64,000 nucleotides of DNA from Favolaschia claudopus (taxonomy: Eukaryota; Basidiomycota; Agaricomycetes; Agaricales; Mycenaceae), in contig JAWWNJ010000013.1 in the NCBI GenBank assembly GCA_037176885.1, positions 496,001 through 560,000 on the forward strand, read 5' to 3'. Below are positions 36,503 to 46,808 of the stretch, in pieces. The translations under genes and the position numbers were made by a program. Numbering within the stretch: the first letter of the stretch is position 1; the number at the start of each line of letters is the position of its first letter. The notes below the pieces were generated by a model that worked only from the letters and a program-made list of their open reading frames with translations, was not told where the DNA came from and did not search any database.

Positions 36503-38224
36503 TCACGCTGCACTACTGCGCGTAAACAACGACAGGATCCGTGCCAGCCAGGAGCGTCGAGGAAGATAAATGGTTCGTGGAACATGGGCGGGCCGTTCGC
36601 TGCCATCTGAAAATATAGTTGAGTTGAATTACATGAGTCACGATCAATGCTTTTGTTGAACTCACAATAAAGTATAGGCGCGGTCCGGGGCGAATCGAAG
36701 TAGTACGTCAAGTCCCCGGCCGTCATGAAGGAAATACCAACACGACCGGCGTCTCCAGACTCTGCGACGAGGCATTTCACTTTAATGCCCTGAATTCGCA
36801 CAGTGACTTCCGTTCCAGCTAGAAAGAAAAAAACATAGCATCGAATTATCAACCTAGAATAATTCAACACGCAAAAAGACTCACGTTCAACACGCCCACG
36901 TCCAAGAGAAACAAGCACCTCAGCAGGTACATACGTATCTTTGCTCCCCGTGTCGAGAATGAAGTTCGTCACGACAGAAGGCAGACCCGGCGAAGAGCCG
37001 TCCAATCGAACGACAAACCGCCAGGCCATCAGCCCCAAGAGGTGCCCATGCGAAATGCGCGCCCCAGCGCACGGAATGCTGTCGATGTCATTCAAAGGCG
37101 CCGTCATATCGTTCCCCACAACCCGGTTCAACTCCGCCCGTTTCGGCGCTAAGCATTTAAATCAGGACAATGCGGCAAGTCAAGTCAACGAAAAAAGAGG
37201 AACGCACTACCACTGAAAATCGCGCCAACAACGGGGGAGTCGTCTGAGATGGGTGAGGGCTTGATGGTGCTGCTCATGGACGTCCGATACTTGCGGTGCT
37301 CCTTGATACTCGGTGAGATTATACTGGCTGTATCGGACGAGGCGGTGCAGAGCGAGGGTAATCTCCTGCGGGGACGGGTAGTTTGAACGGGGGTTGACTC
37401 GGAGTGAATGCTAGACTGATTGAGCTCTGCTGAATATAAAAGCTGTAGTCGGGCGGCAGACGGTCTGTACAACGTGCCCACAGGCTTTGTGATTTAATGA
37501 GGCGGTGTGGGTGGGCATGAATTGATGAGCGACTCACCACAGAGAATGGAACCCCCTGCTCTGGCCTCTCCTCCGTCTGCAAGATTAAGTCCTCGAGTTC
37601 GGACGAAGCTGGCTCCTCTCTGAGGTTTTGAAGGACGCTCGAAGCTTCGCCTTTGTTTCCCGCCGCTAGTAACGTGAGCCACTTGTTGAAGAGAATTTCG
37701 CGCAGCTTGAGCTTGTAGTTGAGCCCCAAGATATCGTAGTTTCTATAGAATGAGTCGTCAGCTGGTTCCGGCGGATAGCTCGCGTCGCTCGACGCACATC
37801 TCGGCATTTGTCCTCATCATGATCTGCGCGTCGGAAAAGTCCTTGGCGGCAGCAACGTATTCCCCTGCATAGAAAGAGCAGACTCCGCGCTGGAAGTATC
37901 TGCAAGAAGAGATTCAGCAATGCACAGACTATCTGTCTTAGTCCACGTACGCAATCGCCAAGTACTTGTCCAGTTCTATAGCTCTCGTGAAATTCTCATG
38001 CGCCAACGCCCTGTTGCCCAACTGCGAGTGTATCAGTGCAGTATTGACGAGGATTTTGGCGGTGTCAGCAATTGGCTAAATGATATTTAGCTTTTGCCTC
38101 GCGCGGAAAGAAACAATCCACATACCTCGAAAAGTTGTAAAGCTTCATTGAAGTCCCCAGCGTCGTAGGCCTTCAACGCCGCCTGCCAGCTGTGCATCTC
38201 AAGCTTGAGCTGCTCTACCGCCAT
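36503..38224 (-). CDS. noxR-like: NoxR/p67phox-like TPR protein, spliced in frame to a retropepsin-like domain
   Basis: Eight exons: 38224-38126, 38075-37951, 37899-37798, 37742-37538, 37484-37211, 37148-36885, 36818-36666, 36606-36503. They join without a stop into 441 aa. Residues 1-170 are the TPR domain of the NADPH-oxidase regulator NoxR: KLEMHSWQAALKAYDAGDF, ALIHSQLGNRALAHENFTRA, YLAIAYFQRGVCSFYAGEYV, YDILGLNYKLKLREILFNK. The family motif PVGTLYRP follows. NoxR binds Rac and activates NoxA/NoxB at membranes. After a Ser/Thr/Arg-rich linker comes an unrelated region with FILDTGSKDTYVP (aspartic-protease DTG motif), VKCLVAE and GISFMTAGDLTYYF. No PB1 or SH3 domain is seen. Alternatively these are two genes, the second starting at ATG 37277 (MSSTIKPSPISDDS). 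TPR identity is firm; the fusion is uncertain. Confidence 0.72.
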
Positions 38225-39039
38225 CGTCGGGGGCTACGTCGTGGAGGAGGAGAATGTGGGGAAGAGGAAAAGGGCGGGAGCAAGTAGACCCACGCGCAAG
38301 ATCATGATGCATCCCGTTAGCCTGTGTCTCACTTTGACATGAGTGGCAGTGCCGACCCATCACTGGCCTGATTGGCTCTCACAATTGAACGCTTGGTCCG
38401 AGATTCTCAGTCTGACTTGTCCACGTTGAAATCACCGAGTAATCAGACGATTGACCATAGCCACAACAAAGATTTGATGCAACTACCCTGAATCCTGTGC
38501 ACCAATTCGAAATCAGAGACTCAGAATTCAACTGTTCAACATCATTCGAACTTTTTTCGAACACTGGGGAGTCACAAATTCGCAATCATGATAAGTTGAA
38601 GTGAGCTCGTTGAAGCCGAGTCGAAGCTCTCCGGTCTCCACGAAGTATCCAAGCACACCGGATATCAGCGCAAAACGGGAACTGTGATGGGGCAGTAATC
38701 TCCGAGTCCGCGCTGTGAGAATCATATCCAGGGTTGCTCAACGGCGGTATTAGCTGAGGAGTACTTATGTCGATATTGGACGCGTCTGCAATCTTGTCAG
38801 CGGGGCACATTAGGAACCACTGTAACATTTTTAATTGCGTCTCGAGTCATCCGGGCGTCCATGTTGAATTACTGCAATTATCAATATCGTAGGCGCCGAA
38901 AGCCATAATCACCGTTGAGACCGCAGATCCACCTCTAAACAAACAGCATTGCAGCTACTTACATTCATTAGTCCAACACATAAATTGAATCCCGGAAGAA
39001 CCTAACCAAAGATAGATACACCACTACCCATTCAATGAT
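38225..39039. other. Intergenic, 0.8 kb
   Basis: It contains the NoxR-like promoter and the 3' flank of the minus-strand membrane protein. Nothing else is recognisable. Confidence 0.5.
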
Positions 39040-40587
39040 TCACCTCCGTGAGTGGAGGAGATGCGCCGTTTCCGAGTCATGCAGCTGCGTGTCTCGCGAA
39101 TTGACAGCGCTGAGGCTAATAGCGCCTTGCGCATTTGTGAAAGCAGCGACGTCTGAAGTCCCACCACCGACTTTGCGCCGCATCTTGCGACGATTTATTT
39201 GTCGGTATATTAGCCCCACGATGGTTAAGGCGAGGCAGACGGCGGCGATCCCAGCGGCTATAAATCCACTACGAGAAATTTACGTGTCAGCTGGGGCAAT
39301 GAAATTCTGCGGAGAGAAATGAAACTCGCCCTAGTTTAACGCCACTGTTCAAGATATTGTTAGCATGAGATAACAATTAGGAGATCGTAATAACCACCTC
39401 ATTGGTTCGTGGCCGGCACTAGAACTGCTAGAGGCAGACGCGGAGGCAGACGCAGAGGTCGAAGAGGTGGAGGATAACGAGCTTGCAGAGCTGGAGGAAG
39501 GAAGCGCCGCGACCTGGGCGAAATCCACAGCGAGAAATTGGGTCGAGGACGTTGGTTGGTTTATGAATTCCAGGGTATGATCTCCAGAACCGAGTCCATC
39601 GCCGTGGTAGAGAGCGACTTGCGCTGCGTAGTTTTGGTTGTTGGCATTGAATGTACCAACCGATTTCCCGTCAATCTTAATGGCGTAGGGACCGAGTTTC
39701 GGGCCAACTGGACCGAACAGGGCCACAGTGTCACCCTACGGTTGGGGAAGCTGAGATGGGAGGATGCGAGAGAAGGTACGGGAAAAATGACAGACCGAAA
39801 ACGATAATTTTGCTGAGGCGTCTTTACTTTGAGTTACACTGAACAATATTTCGGTTGAATGAGGATGGTCGGAGTAAGAATTGACACGCACTGCCCACTA
39901 TTGCCTTGAAAACCAGACATATCACTCGGCAAATCCGACTTCCACGCGTTGGCAGGTTGATACGAAAATTGGGACGCTTTATCATCAAGCTGTACGCTTT
40001 TCTTCGGGTCCGTAGGCGAATCTGTCGACCAAGTTATCTGGTAGCCTACATCAGTGAAAGCAGGAAGAAAGTAAGGCGCTGACATACATAATCGACGTCC
40101 AGAAATGGTTTCTTTGTATCGTTTTGTTGATTCGTAATGACGATAGTATGCGAGCCTTGTGACAAAGACCCTGAGTCGAAAAGATCTGCGAATACGTCTG
40201 TACCGGAGAACCCGTCGTGTTGAGTGGTTGTTTTGTCGATCGTTACGCTATAGAGCCCTGAGAACGGTTCACTGGGGATTTCCGAGTTTTCGGGTAGAGA
40301 CTGGCCGCACCATGGTTTCCGCGCTTCGCTCCGAATATCCAGACGTGGTTGCCCGTGAAGGTCAAGGAGGCGGAACTTCCCTTTGCAGTAGACAATGTGA
40401 ACGTGCCGTCCGAATATCTTCACGAGAAAAACCAGTGTAAGTGAATCCGTGAATATTGGGTCCGCGAAACGGGCGCTTACTTTGAAGCTTGAGGATCCTG
40501 GGCTTTATCCCCCGCCGACCACGCTCCCGCTGGAGAGTATTGAATCAATGGACTGATGTCTTCGATAGTATAGTTGGTTGTGGGCAT
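39040..40587 (-). CDS. Single-pass membrane protein, paralogue B of the gene at 34503
   Basis: Seven exons: 40587-40481, 40417-40311, 40257-40088, 40037-39888, 39735-39398, 39344-39330, 39268-39040. They give 371 aa. Exons 1-4 and 6 have exactly the same lengths as in paralogue A (107, 107, 170, 150, 15 nt), and the long intron 4 is conserved too (152 against 154 nt). Sequence matches throughout: FTGNHVWIFGAKRGNHG, HTIVITNQQNDTKKPFLDVD, QFSYQPANAWKSDLPSDMSG, VALFGPVGPKLGPYAIKIDG. The stalk is longer and Ser/Ala-rich, followed by a TM helix (GFIAAGIAAVCLALTIVGLI) and a basic segment (NRRKMRRK). The intron after the 15-nt exon again starts with GC (GG|GCGAGT). The cytosolic tails differ. It is convergent with paralogue A across the NoxR-like gene, so the copies arose by an inverted duplication or were inverted later. 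Confidence 0.82.
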
Positions 40588-43376
40588 GCTGAAAGACGGA
40601 CACTGAAGGAATTGCTTGGTGGAAGGGCAGAAACGAGTCTTTTGACCGTGACGTTCCCGCGCCGGCGCCGTTGTTGTTTAAGGGGATCGTCGGCTAGCAC
40701 AGAACTGTTGATACGACCTCGCGGAACCTCGAGGAGAATGCCGAAAAACGCTCGCGAGCGAACACTGCTTCAACAACTGCAGAAACACCTGGGACCTTGA
40801 GCCAAAAATGATAAGAAACTCGTCCGCTGCTGTACGTGTGCGTACTAACTCACAGAGAACGTGTAGAGCGTATTCATTTGGAAGATATAGTACCCCTTGA
40901 CGCGCCGGCTGGCGAGCGTCCGAAATCACCTCTAGTGATCGTGGTTGCCATTCAGACTGAAACTTTCCGTATCTGCCATGCCCAGCCAGCGCCTGCCAGC
41001 GCCCAGTCGAGAAGCGGGAAGTGAACATTGCAGCAGGGGGCAGTGGTGTGCAATGTTCAGTCTCTCCTACATACGTGTACCAGGCGCTCTGTGCGAGTCG
41101 TGCGACGTCCGAGTCGGCTGGGACCGTTTTTGGACTTCAAGATGCGGACACCGGGACATGACCGTAAACTGTGTTGGAGTTGGGAATTTTCTTGAGCGGT
41201 CACGAATACTATCAAAAGAGATATGTAAAAAGTGGGATTTCGCCTGGGTTTCGCGTACGGCCCATGAAAATGCATGGACATGATGGAAGGCAAGAGTGAG
41301 TTGAAGCTTCACGTTACCTGTCAACCTTCCGGCGGCGATCTCCGTGATTGACAGCCTCGGAGAAGCAAAGGCCGAGTGTTGAACTTGTGTTGAACAAGTG
41401 TTGAACAAATCGCACTTGCCGCATCTCACAAAGAATCCGGTCTGCAGGCCCTGAAACGGTATACCCCGCCCCAGGGGCTGCTTCCGGACTCTCGCTCTTG
41501 GGGACGGCGCTTTGGGAATTTCAGCTAAGTACTCATGTCTGAAATTAATGCGTATAAACAGAAGACACAGATGCGGTTGGGGCGGAAAGCTTTGGATGCT
41601 GCGGTGCCCAGGACACAGTTGCGGTATGTGATTGGGAAGTACTAATTAGCTTGCACAGATATCTTATGAATAATCGGCATTTAACATTGAAGCTCGAGTT
41701 CATTGTGAAATGTTTAGCGGGGTGCAAAGCGATGTGGTGAAACAAGTCCTTCGCATGCAGATCGTGTGAGCAGTCCATGATCTAGTTGATCCAGTTTTTT
41801 GACTGGATTCGCTATGAGCGCCAGAGTGTTGAACCTTGGCTCACAACGGTTCGAAAATAGTTGACTACTCAACTTCTTCATACACTTATATAGGGATTGG
41901 GTGACGCAGTGGAAGCGTTGGCGAAAGTCGCGCCTGCTGCACTGAGCAAATAAACCGATGGCACCTGTTTGTCGATATCGATGCTCGAGCGAGAGGTTGT
42001 GCGCGTGCCAATGAATCGATATCGATACCGCAGCGTAAGTCGCGCAGAGGGGCGGTCAGGAGTCTGACTCGTGGTTGTTTGTTGAAGGCGAGGCAGATAG
42101 ACGAGGCATGACGCAGATTTAGTGCGCAAGAAAGGTGGTCAACAGGTGTCGTCTGAGTTTGGGTGTAGTCAGCCTAGGTTTGAGCACTGTCTTTTCTTGA
42201 CCGGGGTTTTACCGCGATAAACATGGATGAGGTTCAAAACGGGAGTGACACCGTGGCAGACCGTTCTTCGGGCGTCGCTGGTCAATTGACGCACTAAAAT
42301 TGGAAGAGAAGAGAATTCGGCGTCTGGACAAGAATCTGATTTGTGGGATTTGCTAAGAAGTACAAACTGGCAGCGGGTGAGTGAGCTGCCATGCTTGGAA
42401 ACTCGAGTGTGTACTTACCGCTATCTGCCGGTCAGAAATAATTTGCCTTCGAGCAGTGCCTTCGGCGAGATGATACTCCCTGCGTCCAGCACGGACGGTG
42501 TCTGTGAGGAGCCGACCAAGACGCGATGAAAGACGGCGGGAACGGAGTACCAGTGGAAATGGACAGCGGCTGACCGGACGAATGGCTCGATGAGGATGAG
42601 GAACTCAGCTGGGATTGTAGATATCTAGGATTCGGGACCAGAAGACGGGACACGCGTCAAGAAGTCGAAGTTGCTGCTGGGCTAGGCTTGGGGTGGAGGC
42701 GTGTCTGCTGCACAGGTCTGCACGGGAAGAAAAATCTATATCGTTCTCGTGGCGTTCTGTTCGCCCGTATACTTGCCGTGTGGCTAGAAAACTTAAGGAA
42801 GACAGAGGAAAGGTTAGTATGCAAGAGAGTACTATCAGTGAATTACGGGGATCCGCGTAAGGAGGCGTAAGGACTCCCCAAAGGGACTGCGGACGACAGA
42901 TGACCCCATGGGACTGGGGCGTCGCGCTCGACAATCAGAGAAAACGGCGGGTGCCTCTGGCGAAAAACGCGCACCGGTGCTCGGCTCGATCTCGTGAATT
43001 TTTGTTCGAGATTTTTTGAGTGGTCCTCGAAGCATTTGGTGCCTGCTCATAGGGTCCGAATTTGTCTGTCGGCTGGTGGGTTGCCAGAGCAATTATTTGG
43101 GTGAAATTTGAGCGCATGGTTCAAGTTGCAACGAAGAGTGACGTGACAGTCACATTTTTTGGCGGGGATAACCGATCCGGGTGCCGTTGGTCCGTGCGCA
43201 GGCTTAAGGGAGCCAGTGCTGTCAACTCTGGTCAACACTCCCTCTTTCTTCCCTACCACCATGATCACTCGTATATCCTGCCTTTAACGATGTCTCTGGT
43301 TCAATAACAACGAAATCTTCGTCTGCGGGCGTGCTGATTCGTCAGCGTCTCGTCTCGCCCTTGTCTCGAAAATATA
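40588..43376. other. Intergenic, 2.8 kb
   Basis: No gene is supported on either strand; open frames are short and lack recognisable domains. The right end must contain the promoter of the copper-fist gene at 43377. A perfect 5-bp inverted repeat with spacer, TGTGAC-like (GTGACGTGACAGTCAC), lies at about 43129-43144. It is noted without an assigned factor. Confidence 0.4.
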
Positions 43377-46257
43377 ATGGTACTTTTCCTGTTTTTTCCG
43401 GTTTCGGAGGCGGGCTAATCGAGGGATAGGTTCTAATTAGTAGCAAGAAATATGCCTGGTAGGTTGTCGCTGCTTTCTTGTGCTCATTTTGCTGAATTTT
43501 GGCAGTGAAACATGCATCAAAGGTCACCGCTCGTCCGCCTGCCAACATACCGATCGGCCTCTCTTTGAAATCAAGAAGAAAGGCCGGCCTGTAACGCAGT
43601 GCGAGCATTGCAGAGAATTAAGGAAAACAAAACAAGTCCATGTCAAGTGTATATGTGAAGCAAAGGAACCACCAGCGCCCGCCATTAGTTCTAAGAAGAA
43701 AGGTGTGCTATTTCTCATGTTTCCTGTTCTCTTTGGGCGCGTCCGTGCTTTCCAAACGTGCCGTTTGCCGTCTCGTACCTCTGTTGCTGCACGCATACGA
43801 ATTCGAGGTTACCTGTGCTTTGTCGTTTCCGACATTTGTATCGCTCTCGTGGCTAGAATGCTGATCATAACTCTCGCCGCTCTGTAGGTACTCCCACACT
43901 TCCGGCGCACGCTGCGTTTCCGCACGGTGTGGCCGACGTGGGGTCAGCCACCGCATCGGATTCGGACCATGGGGGTATGCCCGCTGCTGCCCCTGACCTT
44001 TCTAGCGTCCGTTTGCTGAAAATCATCTATAGGGTCGACTCAATCGGCCCATGTGGCAGGCTGCAGCTGCAACATCACCGGCGGCGAGTGCCATTGTTGC
44101 ACGCCACGCACTCGCCCCGGTGCTCGCAGTCGCTCCGAACCCTCATCGCCGCCTAGCGCCGGTGCTCCCCCACCTCATAGCCCCAGTCCCACCCTCCCAC
44201 CTTCAGCAAACAGTATCATCAGCAATTGCCATTCGAACGCCCCGTCTCGTAAATCACCCGTTCTTCCCCCTACACCCCATCCCACCCCAAATTTGTCTCC
44301 AAACCCCAATCCGACCACTCCTGGCGTCAATAATCCTGCCGCTCTAGTCTCCCGTGCACAAGGCCACCACATCCTTGCTCGTCTAGCTGAGTTGCGGCCT
44401 GTACTCCCGCGCTTGTCGGCTAGAGATGCCGCGCTCATGCAAGGCGCTGCTGGGCAGCATGATCTCTTTCATCATTCCGCCGGGCACCATCCGCATCACA
44501 ACGAGCATTTTTCTCCCTATGGTCGCGCTTATGAACACGCGCTACATCCTGACTACTCCAGCGATGCCAGCAACAATAGTGCTGGTTTCTACAAGCAGGT
44601 GCGTAGGATCGAGTTACCATATGCAACCTCACTGACGGAGTCTCAGGATTCTCGCAGCACGGAGTCGCTTCTCAGCGTCGGCTCCTTGGCCAGCGTCGCC
44701 AGCCACCCAAGTGCTGCGAGTCAGCCGCCGGGCAAGGGCCACCGCAGTCAGAAGAGCACGGGTCACCCCAGTGTCAGCCAGAAAAGTCATAGTCAAAAGA
44801 GTCCCTCGTACGACGGGCAGCCCTCCACTTCTTTCTTCGGCGTCCCCTCGAAATCAAACGAAGTAGGCTGGCGCTTGCCGCCGAGTCTCTCGCGCTCGGT
44901 CGACGCGAATGGAGGCGAAAGTTTTCCCTCGGCATCTGACACGTCGTACGATAACCTCAACTCCCCCTTTGCGCCTCGCCCGCGGTCTGAAGGCGGCGAA
45001 GTCTATTCGTTTAGCAGCTCTGTCGCTCCTTCCGATGCCTTCGCTCTGCGACCTCGTTCTGAAGCCGCGCATCCCCGCACCAGCTCCGACCCTCACCCGC
45101 AGTCGTGCTGCCAACCCCGTCCGCGCTCAACCGACGGGATCTTCGGCGGCGATACGGGGGTTCGCATGTGTGGCTGCGGCGATGGCTGCGCTTGCCCTGG
45201 ATGTGCTTTGCACAACGTCTCCGTTCCGTCTGTGGCGGGTAGCTCGAAGGATGCGGATGCTAACTCAGGTCGGCACTGCGCAGACCCCACGATGTGTGGT
45301 GGTGCGTGTCTGGAATGCACGGCTATGGGTATCTCCGACTTTGGCGCAGTCGTCGGTTTCGGTGCGAATGAGGGGGCTGGCGGAAGCGTCAGCAAGGCGG
45401 GAGACCCCTTTGCTGATGCTGTCAGGCTTGCTCTCGACGGAATTGCTGCCGAGGACGCATTGAAGACCCGTAAGGCATACAGTACGGATCTCGATCTCCG
45501 CGAGTTCGATGGGTATAATCGTGATCTTGGGGAGCTGGAGGGATATGATCTCCCTGAGGAGATGGACGTGTTGGATCAACAACGGCAAAGCGCAGCCATT
45601 GACGAGTGGATTCGAGAAGTGGGTGGTGCATTACCGATGGCACCGCCGCCGGCTTCCGGGCAGCTGCCGTTCGAGTTCGACCCCAATACGTTCGAGGGGT
45701 TCGACGCGAGTGCGCTCGATGTTGGCGCTGCTGGTGGAGAGCCCACTGTCAAGATGGAGTTTGATCCAATGGAGTTCGATCTGGGGCAGACTGAGGCGTG
45801 GATGTTTGATGTGCGCGCGGATGATGTGAAGAACGACCCGGATGTGCGCATGGCGCCTCCTCCCGTACAGGGGCTGACTGGAGGGGACGCGCCCATGCCA
45901 CTTACGAATGACGCGCAGTCGTCGTTCCTCTCAGTTCCTGGACCTGAAGCCGGGCATGGCCGTAGCCGTAGCTCAAGCTTCGCGTCGTCTGAGGTATCGC
46001 TACCTACCTTTGACATTCCGGCTGGTGTAAATCCTGGGATGGGTGTTGCGGGCGGTGCGGGACCTAGCGGGGTTAGTGGCGTTGCGCTTGGGCAGGGACC
46101 GCCCGTGCCTCCTTTGGACCCACATCCCTCGCATGGCCCAGGCGTGATGTCGTGGCCAATGGGGCTCACTCGCTCCTCGTTCTCGTCGCAAGTGCCCGCG
46201 CTGACGTTTACGCCTTTGCCGCCGGGTCATCGGGACAAGCTGTCACGCATGTTTTAA
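43377..46257 (+). CDS. Copper-fist transcription factor (Mac1/Cuf1/Ace1-like)
   Basis: Exons 43377-43379, 43430-43458, 43506-43702, 43888-43974 and 44033-46257 give 846 aa. Residues 1-40 are a textbook copper fist: MVLISSKKYACETCIKGHRS with Cys11, Cys14, Cys23 and His25 as the zinc site, then the minor-groove motif KKKGRP and the basic LRKTKQVHVKC. The DNA-binding domain is confined to the four small exons; exon 1 is only the ATG. The large last exon is Ser/Pro-rich and contains Cys clusters CSCNITGGECHCC (near residue 110) and CGCGDGCACPGCALHN (about 480), which resemble the copper-sensing Cys motifs of Mac1/Cuf1-type regulators. An acidic C-terminal part may activate transcription. It would control copper uptake or detoxification genes in the nucleus; which response cannot be told from sequence. 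The ATG-only exon is forced by the conserved start MVLI. Confidence 0.92.
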
Positions 46258-46808
46258 CATCTTCCGTTTCTTTGCGCACATATACCAAGGACTTACGTCT
46301 GTTACGCCCTCACGTCCACGCAGTCCCTACATCGCGTCGCACACCGTCTGACGACGCCATAGCAATCATGCATCTACCTCATAGCGACATTCTTCTTGCT
46401 ACAAACAACAAACTCACTCTTACTGTCAAAAGTTTTCTTACTTTTCTTGCATAGTCTCAGTCCCTGCATTGACCGTGTCTCTATTATTTATCCTCGCGTT
46501 CTGTTTCCTGCTTAGTTCGTAGTATCGTTTCCCCAGTCCGGCTAGAAATAGGTCTACGCGTTTCGAAGTCTCGTTTTGCATATGTAGTCTTGTTTCTTCT
46601 TCTTTCTCTGCGATCTCAAGCTCTGTAATACGTACGCACTTGCTACCGAATGGATACATTTAGAGGCAACGAATTCGATGTGTGGATCCTTAAATGTCAT
46701 GCGCCCAAGCAAGACTTGAGCTTCACACGAAATTGGCCACTCAAAATCAGCAGGAATTTATGTTCTTTACATACAAGCAGAATAGTACAAGCATTGACAA
46801 CAGAGCAT
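46258..46808. other. Intergenic between convergent genes
   Basis: This 551-bp T-rich sequence is likely the 3' UTR of the copper-fist gene and of the amidase. No gene was seen. Confidence 0.5.

Noticed and set aside
36343..37131. Treating the retropepsin-like region as a stand-alone gene only
   Set aside because: It is kept as an alternative, not the main model, because the upstream exon joins it in phase with good borders and the linker frame has high third-position GC.
45576..46169. Minus-strand open frame (197 codons) opposite the copper-fist C-terminus
   Set aside because: It is Pro/Ser/Gly-rich shadow of a GC-biased exon, with no domain, promoter or splice evidence.
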